Positions 15,033 through 20,656 of a stretch of 22,628 nt of DNA are shown piece after piece. Each line of letters opens with the position of its first letter. Position 1 is the stretch's first letter. A model generated the notes under the pieces. That model saw nothing but the letters and a program-made list of their open reading frames with translations. It was not told the DNA's origin and made no database searches. The translations under genes were made by a program, and so were the position numbers. The DNA comes from Butyrivibrio sp. (lineage in GTDB: Bacteria > Bacillota_A > Clostridia > Lachnospirales > Lachnospiraceae). Where the stretch lies: assembly GCA_024690635.1 (NCBI GenBank), contig JAILOW010000003.1, positions 1 to 22,628 on the forward strand, written 5' to 3'.

Positions 15033-15980
15033 TTATCTGACATCAACAAGTTCGATCCTGAAGTTCAGTTCCTTGCCTGCCATCTCATGATTTGCATCAA
15101 AAGTAATGGAGGAATCGGTCTTTTCAAGGATCTTTACAGGAACAGGTCTTCCGTACATATCCTGAAGATATACCTGCTGTCCAACCTCAAGCTCTTCAGA
15201 GCCGGGAAGGTCCTTAATCTCCATTGTCACAATAGCGTCGGGATCAACAGGTCCGTAAGCCTCTTCGGGAGTAAGATGAACATCGATGATCTCACCCTTT
15301 TCCATATTTGCAACAGCCTTGTCAAAGCCATAGATCATCATGCCTGATCCGCAGATGAACTCCAAAGGCTTTTCTCTGTCATAAGAAGAATCAAACTTGC
15401 TTCCGTCATTGAAAGTACCTGTATAATGTGTAACGCAGATCTTTCCAACGTTTTTACCCTCGATCTGAGGAGCTGAATGACATCCGCTGCAGCTTCCACA
15501 GCCACCTTCGCTGCATCCGCCCATTTCATCGTCGTCACTGCCGCAGCCGCCGCAGCCGCCTTCTTCATGATGACCGCAGCCGCCTTCTTCATGGTCATGA
15601 TGGCCGCAACCACCCTCGTGATCATGATCTCCGCAGGTGTGACCCTCGCCGTGATGGTCGCAGTTAACACCTGAATCCACAAGCTCACCTCTTAAATAAG
15701 CTTCTACAACTTCATCAGTATTTCCGGCCTGGCCTGCGCAAAGCTCAATACCGTTTTCAGAAAGAGCCTGCTGTGCTCCTCCACCGATACCGCCGCAGAT
15801 AAGAACATCTATGCCCTTTCCTGCAAGAAGTGTGGCAAGAGCGCCGTGTCCGCTTCCCTCAGAGCCGATAACCTCTGAAGATACAATCTTTTTATCCTCA
15901 ACCTCGTACACCTTGAACTCTTCAGTGTGTCCAAAATGCTGGAATACTTCTCCGTTTTCGTAAGTAACTGCAATTCTCAT
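15033..15980 (-). CDS. NifX/NifB-type domain fused through a His/Cys-rich linker to a SlyD-type FKBP prolyl isomerase
   Basis: Three parts are visible in 315 residues. Residues 1-105 look like the dinitrogenase iron-molybdenum cofactor family (PF02579: MRIAVTYENGEVFQHFGHTEEF, then CGGIGGGAQQAL). Residues 107-168 are a low-complexity metal-binding linker with 10 Cys and 11 His, including repeats of EEGGCGHH. A 20-nt string recurs at 15550-15569 and 15574-15593, a period of 24 nt or 8 residues. Residues 174-315 are a SlyD-like FKBP: HYTGTFNDGSKFDSS, LEFICGSGMM, the flap-insert region, and DANHEMAGKELNF. SlyD is a prolyl isomerase and chaperone that holds nickel through a His/Cys-rich tail. Here the metal-rich part lies in the middle, joined to an Fe-S/cofactor-carrier fold. 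No nif genes are near. A metal-handling chaperone is inference. Confidence 0.85.
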   Translation of the reverse strand: MRIAVTYENGEVFQHFGHTEEFKVYEVEDKKIVSSEVIGSEGSGHGALATLLAGKGIDVLICGGIGGGAQQALSENGIELCAGQAGNTDEVVEAYLRGELVDSGVNCDHHGEGHTCGDHDHEGGCGHHDHEEGGCGHHEEGGCGGCGSDDDEMGGCSEGGCGSCSGCHSAPQIEGKNVGKICVTHYTGTFNDGSKFDSSYDREKPLEFICGSGMMIYGFDKAVANMEKGEIIDVHLTPEEAYGPVDPDAIVTMEIKDLPGSEELEVGQQVYLQDMYGRPVPVKILEKTDSSITFDANHEMAGKELNFRIELVDVR

Positions 15981-15987
15981 AATAAAT

Positions 15988-16048
15988 AATCCTTTTCCTA
16001 AACATTTTCGTGCAACGAACGCATTGTAACATGTTTCGGAAAAGGATT
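15988..16048. repeat. Long inverted repeat over the promoter and ribosome site of the NifX-FKBP gene
   Basis: Arms 15988-16005 and 16031-16048 pair over 17 of 18 positions (one T/C mismatch at 15999/16037), with a 25-nt middle that contains a smaller TTCGT/ACGAA hairpin. On the minus strand the distal arm contains AAAAGGAT, the ribosome site nine bases before the ATG. The proximal arm covers the promoter spacer. In a readthrough transcript the ribosome site would be paired; from the local promoter it would be free. Confidence 0.75.
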
Positions 16049-16051
16049 CAA
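16023..16051 (-). promoter_or_regulatory. Promoter for the NifX-FKBP gene
   Basis: On the minus strand TTGAAT (16046-16051) and TACAAT (16023-16028) are 17 nt apart, just past the yczE-like stop codon. Expected start near 16016, giving a leader of about 35 nt. The spacer is one arm of the inverted repeat at 15988-16048. Confidence 0.6.
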
Positions 16052-16052
16052 T

Positions 16053-16697
16053 TCAAGCTTTGTTCCTTCCATTAAGAAAAGGTCTGGCTATATGTACATT
16101 GAAAAATTCTATGAGAGGTCCCATGAAAAATGCCGTGATTATGGTGCCCACACCGACAATTGTGGGAATGGCCTTCCATGAACCTCCGGATAAAAGAAAC
16201 AGGATCGTTCCAAGCAAAACGCACACCAGATCCGTGATGATCCTGACATACTGAAACTTTCCCTTTTTCCAGGTATTTACGATGATAAGCGCAACCGCAT
16301 CATAGGTTGATACTCCAAGGTCGGCAGTCATATAAAATGCCGATCCGAAGCATATGATAACGACACCTGTCACCAGGCACAGTACCCTCACAATTATAGA
16401 AGGATCAACTATCACCGTCTGTAAAAACTCATAAGTAAACTGTGTAATGTATCCCAGCAAAAAGAGGTTTATAAATGTAGCGATGCCGATATAGTGCCTG
16501 TCGAAAATAAGAGCAAACAGCAGCATCACCGCATTGGTGATAACATATAAAGTACCAAAGCCTATGGGAAAGAGCGCATCAAGTCCCGCCATAAAAGACT
16601 GGAAAGGATCAACTCCAAGAGCTGCGATCTTGAATATCCCAACGCTGATAGCACAGATAATAACTCCAAATAAAGACATTCCTATTCTTTTTGCCAT
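16053..16697 (-). CDS. YczE-like integral membrane protein
   Basis: The 214 residues are strongly hydrophobic with about five or six membrane segments. The start MAKRIGMSLFGVIICAISVGIFKIAALGVDPF and the internal FYMTADLGVSTYDAV fit the YczE/YyaS/DUF6198 group, which is related to the YitT membrane fold. Function is unknown. GGAGG lies five bases before ATG. It is transcribed from an extended -10 promoter that faces away from the PF04071 gene, and is followed after about 70 nt by the NifX-FKBP gene on the same strand. Confidence 0.82.
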   Translation of the reverse strand: MAKRIGMSLFGVIICAISVGIFKIAALGVDPFQSFMAGLDALFPIGFGTLYVITNAVMLLFALIFDRHYIGIATFINLFLLGYITQFTYEFLQTVIVDPSIIVRVLCLVTGVVIICFGSAFYMTADLGVSTYDAVALIIVNTWKKGKFQYVRIITDLVCVLLGTILFLLSGGSWKAIPTIVGVGTIITAFFMGPLIEFFNVHIARPFLNGRNKA

Positions 16698-16723
16698 ATT
16701 GCCTCCAAAAATTTTTATGCTTA

Positions 16724-16729
16724 ATTATA
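16724..16729 (-). promoter_or_regulatory. Extended -10 promoter for the yczE-like gene
   Basis: On the minus strand TGT-TATAAT (TATAAT at 16724-16729) fits an extended -10 element; the -35 region is poor. Expected start near 16717, about 20 nt before the ATG at 16697. It lies nine bases from the opposite-facing -10 of the neighbouring gene. Confidence 0.55.
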
Positions 16730-16735
16730 ACACTG

Positions 16736-16744
16736 TGGTACAAT
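16736..16744 (+). promoter_or_regulatory. Extended -10 promoter for the PF04071 gene
   Basis: TGG-TACAAT (TACAAT at 16739-16744) is an extended -10 element without a good -35. Expected start near 16751, about 32 nt before the GTG start at 16783. Confidence 0.5.
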
Positions 16745-16782
16745 CATATTAAACAAAATCTTTTTTAAAAAAGGATAAACAA

Positions 16783-17019
16783 GTGAAGAACTCAAGCAGA
16801 TTCTACGCAAATAAAGAATGTGAATATTACCCCTGTCACAAGAGCGATGAGGACATTAACTGCCTTTTCTGTTACTGCCCTCTTTACAACTTAAACTGTC
16901 CGGGCAATTTCGAGATGATAGATGTAAAAGGAAAGAAAATAAAAAGCTGTTTGAATTGTCTTTTCCCCCACAAACCGGAAAATTATGACAAGGTCATTGA
17001 GATTCTTAAGCGTCAGTAA
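16783..17019 (+). CDS. Small cysteine-rich protein (PF04071 family)
   Basis: The 78 residues carry nine cysteines in the pattern of the cysteine-rich small domain family: FYANKECEYYPCHK, CLFCYCPLY, C-GNF-type segment, and CLNCLFPHKPENYDKV. Relatives are often encoded near, or fused to, cobalamin-synthesis genes; none is near here. Metal or Fe-S binding is likely but unproven. The start is GTG at 16783 with AAAGGA nine bases upstream. The gene stands alone on the plus strand, divergent from the yczE-like gene. A hairpin with TTTT at 17114-17158 may end its transcript. Confidence 0.88.
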   Translation: MKNSSRFYANKECEYYPCHKSDEDINCLFCYCPLYNLNCPGNFEMIDVKGKKIKSCLNCLFPHKPENYDKVIEILKRQ

Positions 17020-17098
17020 ACATCTGCTTTTCAGGAACATTTGTCCTTAAATCGGATATAACATTTTTCATCTGTGGGAAGTTTTTTGTAAAATATAC

Positions 17099-17127
17099 TT
17101 GACATTATTCTACGGAGGCGTTACTAT
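17099..17127 (+). promoter_or_regulatory. Promoter for the membrane protein/Xre pair
   Basis: TTGACA (17099-17104) and TACTAT (17122-17127) are 17 nt apart. Expected start near 17134, with a leader of about 77 nt before the ATG at 17211. Confidence 0.7.
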
Positions 17128-17158
17128 ATGCTCATGAAAGGCATTGACGTCTCCTTTT
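17114..17158 (+). terminator. Hairpin with T-run, possible terminator of the PF04071 gene
   Basis: GGAGGCGTTA (17114-17123) can pair with TGACGTCTCC (17145-17154) through ten pairs, two of them G-U, with an inner ATGC/GCAT stem, then TTTTAAATT. It lies about 95 nt after the PF04071 stop and overlaps the downstream promoter. Confidence 0.5.
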
Positions 17159-17160
17159 AA
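17128..17160 (+). other. Ten-codon open frame with good ribosome site
   Basis: ATG at 17128 has GGAGG nine bases upstream and runs MLMKGIDVSF to TAA. KGIDVS is how GH25 lysozyme domains begin, so this may be a remnant of such a gene, or chance. The first ATG lies at or before the expected transcript start of the local promoter, so it could only be made from a readthrough transcript. Confidence 0.25.
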
Positions 17161-17210
17161 ATTACAACAAACAAATTATTCAAATAAAAAGATTTTCGGA
17201 GGGAAAAGAA

Positions 17211-17744
17211 ATGAAAATTGCAGCATCAGCAGGATTAACACTTGGAATCATCGTAGGACTTGTTATAGCATTTGTACTTATCAAGGCAGCAAACACCAAT
17301 CACAAAATGAAAACAGAATATGACGAGAGACAGCAGCTTATCCGCGGCAAGGGTTATATGTACGCTTTCTACACACTCGTAGCTTATGAGGTTATCATGA
17401 TGATCATCTCAATCGGCGAGATCTCACTTCCTATCGAGAGATACGCACTGGACTGCGTTGGACTTATTCTCGGGGTCATCGTACTTGGAGTTTATTGCGT
17501 CTGGAACGACGTATACTGGGGACTTAACAACAACAAAAAGATGTATTTCATCATCTTCGCAGTGTGCATTATCTTCAATCTCATACCTGTTATCGGGCAG
17601 GCAATAAACGGAACACTTATCGTTGACGGCAAGATCGGATTCCCCATCCTCAATATCATGGTACTTATCATGATGGCAGTACTGGGCATTGAGCTTATCA
17701 TCAAGAAACTGGTTTCTTCCAAGAATTCCGAGGAGGAGGAATGA
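17211..17744 (+). CDS. Multi-pass membrane protein paired with an Xre regulator
   Basis: The 177 residues have about five hydrophobic segments (roughly 5-25, 48-68, 80-98, 109-130, 144-165), a KTEYDERQQLIRGKGYMYAF motif between the first two, and an acidic tail (NSEEEE). The DERQ motif occurs in several uncharacterised Firmicute membrane families that are encoded next to small Xre-type regulators. I do not recognise a specific function. GGAGG lies nine bases before ATG. Its TGA overlaps an ATG, and the Xre gene begins one base later, so the two are translationally coupled. Confidence 0.8.
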   Translation: MKIAASAGLTLGIIVGLVIAFVLIKAANTNHKMKTEYDERQQLIRGKGYMYAFYTLVAYEVIMMIISIGEISLPIERYALDCVGLILGVIVLGVYCVWNDVYWGLNNNKKMYFIIFAVCIIFNLIPVIGQAINGTLIVDGKIGFPILNIMVLIMMAVLGIELIIKKLVSSKNSEEEE

Positions 17745-17745
17745 T

Positions 17746-17940
17746 ATGAAAAATCTAAGACTAAAATCCGCAAGAGCAGCTCTTGATCTGTCCCAGGAGG
17801 AACTTGCCAAAAAGTGCGGCGTATCAAGGCAGACCATGAGCGCAATAGAAAAAGGGGATTACAACCCCACCATAAATCTTTGCATAGCTATATGTAAGGT
17901 ATTAAATAAGACTTTGGACGAACTTTTTTGGGAGGAGTGA
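17746..17940 (+). CDS. Small Xre-family helix-turn-helix regulator
   Basis: The 64 residues are a single Cro/CI-type DNA-binding domain: LSQEELAKKCGVSRQTMSAIEKGDYNP, followed by the NKTLDELFW ending typical of YozG-like short regulators. I chose the ATG at 17746 because AGGAGGAGG lies directly upstream; a longer reading from 17689 overlaps the membrane protein. It is coupled to that gene (one base between stop and start), so the pair probably forms one regulatory unit, perhaps autoregulated through the promoter at 17099-17127. The stop codon is inside the stem of a strong terminator. Confidence 0.92.
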   Translation: MKNLRLKSARAALDLSQEELAKKCGVSRQTMSAIEKGDYNPTINLCIAICKVLNKTLDELFWEE

Positions 17941-17962
17941 ATCATCACTCCTCCCTTCTTTT
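17930..17962 (+). terminator. Strong intrinsic terminator of the membrane protein/Xre unit
   Basis: GGGAGGAGTGA (17930-17940) pairs perfectly with TCACTCCTCCC (17945-17955) across a 4-nt loop, followed by TTCTTTTAT. The stem includes the last codons and the TGA of the Xre gene. It lies between convergent genes (ackA ends at 17987); the other strand lacks a T-run, so it acts on the plus strand. Confidence 0.92.
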
Positions 17963-17986
17963 ATCGGAAATTATTAACTTCAATTA

Positions 17987-19183
17987 TTATTTGCAAAGTG
18001 CAAATGTATCTCTTGCAATTGCAAGCTCTTCATTTGTGGGAACAACCATAAGTGTAACTTTGCTGTCAGCACCGGAGATGGTCTTTTCTTCTCCTCTTAC
18101 CTTGTTTGCTTCCTTATCAACAGTAGCTCCGATAAATGCAAGCTTCTCGCAGATAAGTCCTCTTACAAAGCCGCTGTTTTCGCCAACTCCTGCGGTAAAG
18201 CAGATAGCGTCAACGCTTCCCATTGCAGCTGTGTAGGAACCGATGTATTTTACAACTCTGTAAACAAATGCATCAACTGCTCTCTTTGCAGCTTCATCGC
18301 CCTTTACATAGGCATCCTCAAGATCTCTGAAATCTGAGGAAAGATCATTTGAAAGGCCAAACACTCCTGACTTCTTGTTAAGAAGAGTTGTTACATCGGC
18401 TACTGTTGAGTTTTCCTTCTTCATAATGAACTCTACAACAGAAGGATCGATGTCACCTGTTCTGGTTCCCATGATAAGACCCTCCAAAGGAGTAAGTCCC
18501 ATTGATGTATCGATGCACTCTCCTTTTTTAACTGCGGATACGGATGCACCGTTTCCAAGGTGGCAAACAATAAGGTTAAGGTCCTTAATATCTTTTCCAA
18601 GGATCTGTGCTGCTCTCTTGCTTACATAAGAATGGCTGGTTCCGTGGAAGCCATATCTTCTGATGCCGTATTTCTCGTAGTATGAATAAGGAAGTCCGTA
18701 AAGATAAGCCTCCTGAGGCATTGTCTGATGAAATGCTGTATCAAATACCGCAACCATGGGAACACCGGGCATAGACTTCTGGCAAGCCCTGATACCGATA
18801 AGGTTTGCGGGGTTATGTAAAGGAGCAAGATCTGATACATCCTCGATAGCCTTAATAACTTCCTCTGTGATGACAACGGACTTGGTGAACTTTTCACCGC
18901 CGTGAACGATACGGTGTCCAACAGCTCCGATCTCTGAAAGAGAAGAAACAACGCCGTTTTCGCTGTTTGTAAGAGCCTCTATAACAAGCTCGATAGCCCT
19001 GTTGTGATCAGGCATGGGCTCAACCTTTGTTATCTTGTCTTTTCCGCTTGGTGTATAAACAATCTGGCTTCCGTCAATTCCGATCCTCTCGCACAGACCT
19101 TTGCAGATAACCTGCTCTGACTCTGAGTCGATAAGCTGGAACTTCAGTGATGAACTTCCGCAATTGATTACAAGAATTTTCAT
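17987..19183 (-). CDS. ackA: Acetate kinase
   Basis: AckA interconverts acetyl-phosphate plus ADP and acetate plus ATP, the ATP-yielding step of acetate fermentation. The 398 residues match the family. They start MKILVINCGSSSLKFQLID (the phosphate-binding signature), with VGHRIVHGGEKF, HNPANLIGI, RRYGFHGTSHSYV and CHLGNGASV also intact. The ATG at 19183 has AAGGAGA seven bases upstream; a longer reading from 19207 adds eight residues that include the ribosome site. pta, usually next to ackA, is not adjacent. Upstream lies a 143-nt divergent promoter region shared with tmcAL. Confidence 0.98.
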   Translation of the reverse strand: MKILVINCGSSSLKFQLIDSESEQVICKGLCERIGIDGSQIVYTPSGKDKITKVEPMPDHNRAIELVIEALTNSENGVVSSLSEIGAVGHRIVHGGEKFTKSVVITEEVIKAIEDVSDLAPLHNPANLIGIRACQKSMPGVPMVAVFDTAFHQTMPQEAYLYGLPYSYYEKYGIRRYGFHGTSHSYVSKRAAQILGKDIKDLNLIVCHLGNGASVSAVKKGECIDTSMGLTPLEGLIMGTRTGDIDPSVVEFIMKKENSTVADVTTLLNKKSGVFGLSNDLSSDFRDLEDAYVKGDEAAKRAVDAFVYRVVKYIGSYTAAMGSVDAICFTAGVGENSGFVRGLICEKLAFIGATVDKEANKVRGEEKTISGADSKVTLMVVPTNEELAIARDTFALCK

Positions 19184-19258
19184 GATAGTATCTCCTTTTA
19201 CATACACTTATCTTACTTAATTAAAGTTAAATATCCTATACTAAGTTCATTAACGAGC

Positions 19259-19287
19259 TTTACTAAAATATTTTATCAAGGTAGAAT
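19259..19287 (+). promoter_or_regulatory. Candidate tmcAL promoter
   Basis: TTTACT (19259-19264) and TAGAAT (19282-19287) are 17 nt apart, with an expected start about 33 nt before the ATG at 19327. It overlaps the candidate ackA promoter on the opposite strand. Confidence 0.42.
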
Positions 19288-19297
19288 TTTATAGCAA
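19270..19297 (-). promoter_or_regulatory. Candidate ackA promoter
   Basis: On the minus strand TTGCTA (19292-19297) and TAAAAT (19270-19275) are 16 nt apart, giving a leader of about 80 nt. The region is very A/T rich and other -10-like strings exist, so the call is tentative. It overlaps the tmcAL promoter candidate. Confidence 0.35.
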
Positions 19298-19326
19298 GAC
19301 ATAAATAAAAAAAATTCCGGAAAATT

Positions 19327-20553
19327 ATGAAGACTATTGGTATAATCGCAGAATTCAACCCATTTCATAACGGACATTTTTTCCTTTTGGATGAATGTAA
19401 AAAGAAGGTCGGCGCCGATAAATGCATCGTTATCATGAGCGGCGACTTTGTTCAGCGTGGGGCTCCCGCAGTCATCGACAAGTTTACAAGGGCCAGATCA
19501 GCTCTTTTATCCGGTGCCGATCTTGTAATCGAGCTTCCTGTTTACTACGCGACTGCAAGTGCGGAGTTTTTCGCGCAGGGAGCCGTGACCATTCTGAACA
19601 GACTCGGCGTCTGCGATCATCTGTGCTTTGGCTCCGAATCCGGTGATCTGTCCACTCTTTCCGGGATTTCCGATATTCTATGTGATGAGCCCTTTGATTA
19701 TAAAGAGGCTCTTTTGGCTGAATTAAAAAAAGGAATGAGCTTTCCTCTTGCAAGGCAAAAGGCATTAGGTGCGGCTTGGCCCGCAGATGAGGATCTGCAG
19801 GAGCTTCTTTCAAATCCCAATAATATTCTGGCAATCGAATATCTAAAGGCACTAAAAAAAACAGGAAGCAGTATGAAGCCCTTTACCATAAAACGCATGG
19901 GAAGCGGCTATCATGATGATGGTCTTTCAAACTTTTCAAGCGCCCAGGCCATAAGAAACGCTGTTTTTGAAAAAGACAAAGCAGATGAAAACACGGATTC
20001 CATCAGATCTTCCATGCCGGAAAGCGCCTTTGAGCTATTTTCAAACTACACATACAGATACCTTACAGGCGACGATTTTTCGGGTCTTTTGAAATATAAG
20101 CTTATTAGTGAAAAAAGCATCGGCTACTCTGATTATCTTGATGTGACTGAGGATCTTTCAAAAAGGATCCTTGCAAACCTGGATAAATTCAAAAGCTTTA
20201 CTCAGTTTGCCGATATCCTCAAGTCCAAAAACTACACCTACACCCGCATCAGCAGGGCGCTTATCCATATACTTCTCGGGATTAAGGCAAAAGATATGGA
20301 TGAATACAAAAACGGCGGTTTTACCGGCTATGTGAGGATCCTCGGTCAAAGGAAAGATGCAGCTCCTCTTCTAAAAAAGATCCACGAAGCATCGGATCTT
20401 CCTGTTCTTGACAGGTTAAAGGATGCATCAGATCTTTTAAACGACGAGCAGTTTAGGCTCTTTGATGCCACTTTGAATTCAAGCAGTCTGTATAACATGG
20501 TTTCAGGAAAAGACATACCTTCAGAGTATTCTCTCCCGCCCATGATAATCTGA
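19327..20553 (+). CDS. tmcAL: tRNA(Met) cytidine acetate ligase TmcAL
   Basis: TmcAL (YlbM in Bacillus) activates acetate with ATP to acetyl-AMP and acetylates C34 of elongator tRNA-Met, which helps exact AUG decoding. The 408 residues start MKTIGIIAEFNPFHNGH; the HNGH nucleotidyltransferase motif is at 14-17. MSGDFVQRGAPAVIDKF and CFGSESGD are the other conserved blocks. The length is typical. CCGGA lies upstream of ATG. It is divergent from ackA, whose product sets acetate and acetyl-phosphate levels, a neighbourhood common in Clostridia. Confidence 0.95.
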   Translation: MKTIGIIAEFNPFHNGHFFLLDECKKKVGADKCIVIMSGDFVQRGAPAVIDKFTRARSALLSGADLVIELPVYYATASAEFFAQGAVTILNRLGVCDHLCFGSESGDLSTLSGISDILCDEPFDYKEALLAELKKGMSFPLARQKALGAAWPADEDLQELLSNPNNILAIEYLKALKKTGSSMKPFTIKRMGSGYHDDGLSNFSSAQAIRNAVFEKDKADENTDSIRSSMPESAFELFSNYTYRYLTGDDFSGLLKYKLISEKSIGYSDYLDVTEDLSKRILANLDKFKSFTQFADILKSKNYTYTRISRALIHILLGIKAKDMDEYKNGGFTGYVRILGQRKDAAPLLKKIHEASDLPVLDRLKDASDLLNDEQFRLFDATLNSSSLYNMVSGKDIPSEYSLPPMII

Positions 20554-20599
20554 TTTTGAAAAAACCTTCGAATATATGAAAAGCCTTACAATCTATGGA

Positions 20600-20628
20600 T
20601 TGAAGTAACTATATTTACGTGATAACAT
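20600..20628 (+). promoter_or_regulatory. Candidate promoter for the cNMP-binding-like gene
   Basis: TTGAAG (20600-20605) and TAACAT (20623-20628) are 17 nt apart, with the expected start about 10 nt before the CGGAGG ribosome site. No terminator is evident after tmcAL, so readthrough is also possible. Confidence 0.42.
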
Positions 20629-20656
20629 TAAGAGGCAGAAACTATCGGAGGTATCT

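Noticed and set aside
15541..15610. Tandem 24-nt units as a CRISPR-like or intergenic repeat
   Set aside because: They are in frame, encode EEGGCGHH units, and have no spacers.
15477..15688. Open frames opposite and in another frame of the His/Cys-rich linker coding Ala/Thr-rich or Ala/Lys-rich proteins
   Set aside because: These are shadows of the repeated GCC/GCA and CAT codons of the real gene; no ribosome site, no family resemblance.
15033..15980. Fusion gene as a sequencing error joining two genes
   Set aside because: The frame is open without interruption, the linker composition is continuous with SlyD-like metal tails, and there is no internal ribosome site before residue 174; still listed as a test in the finding.
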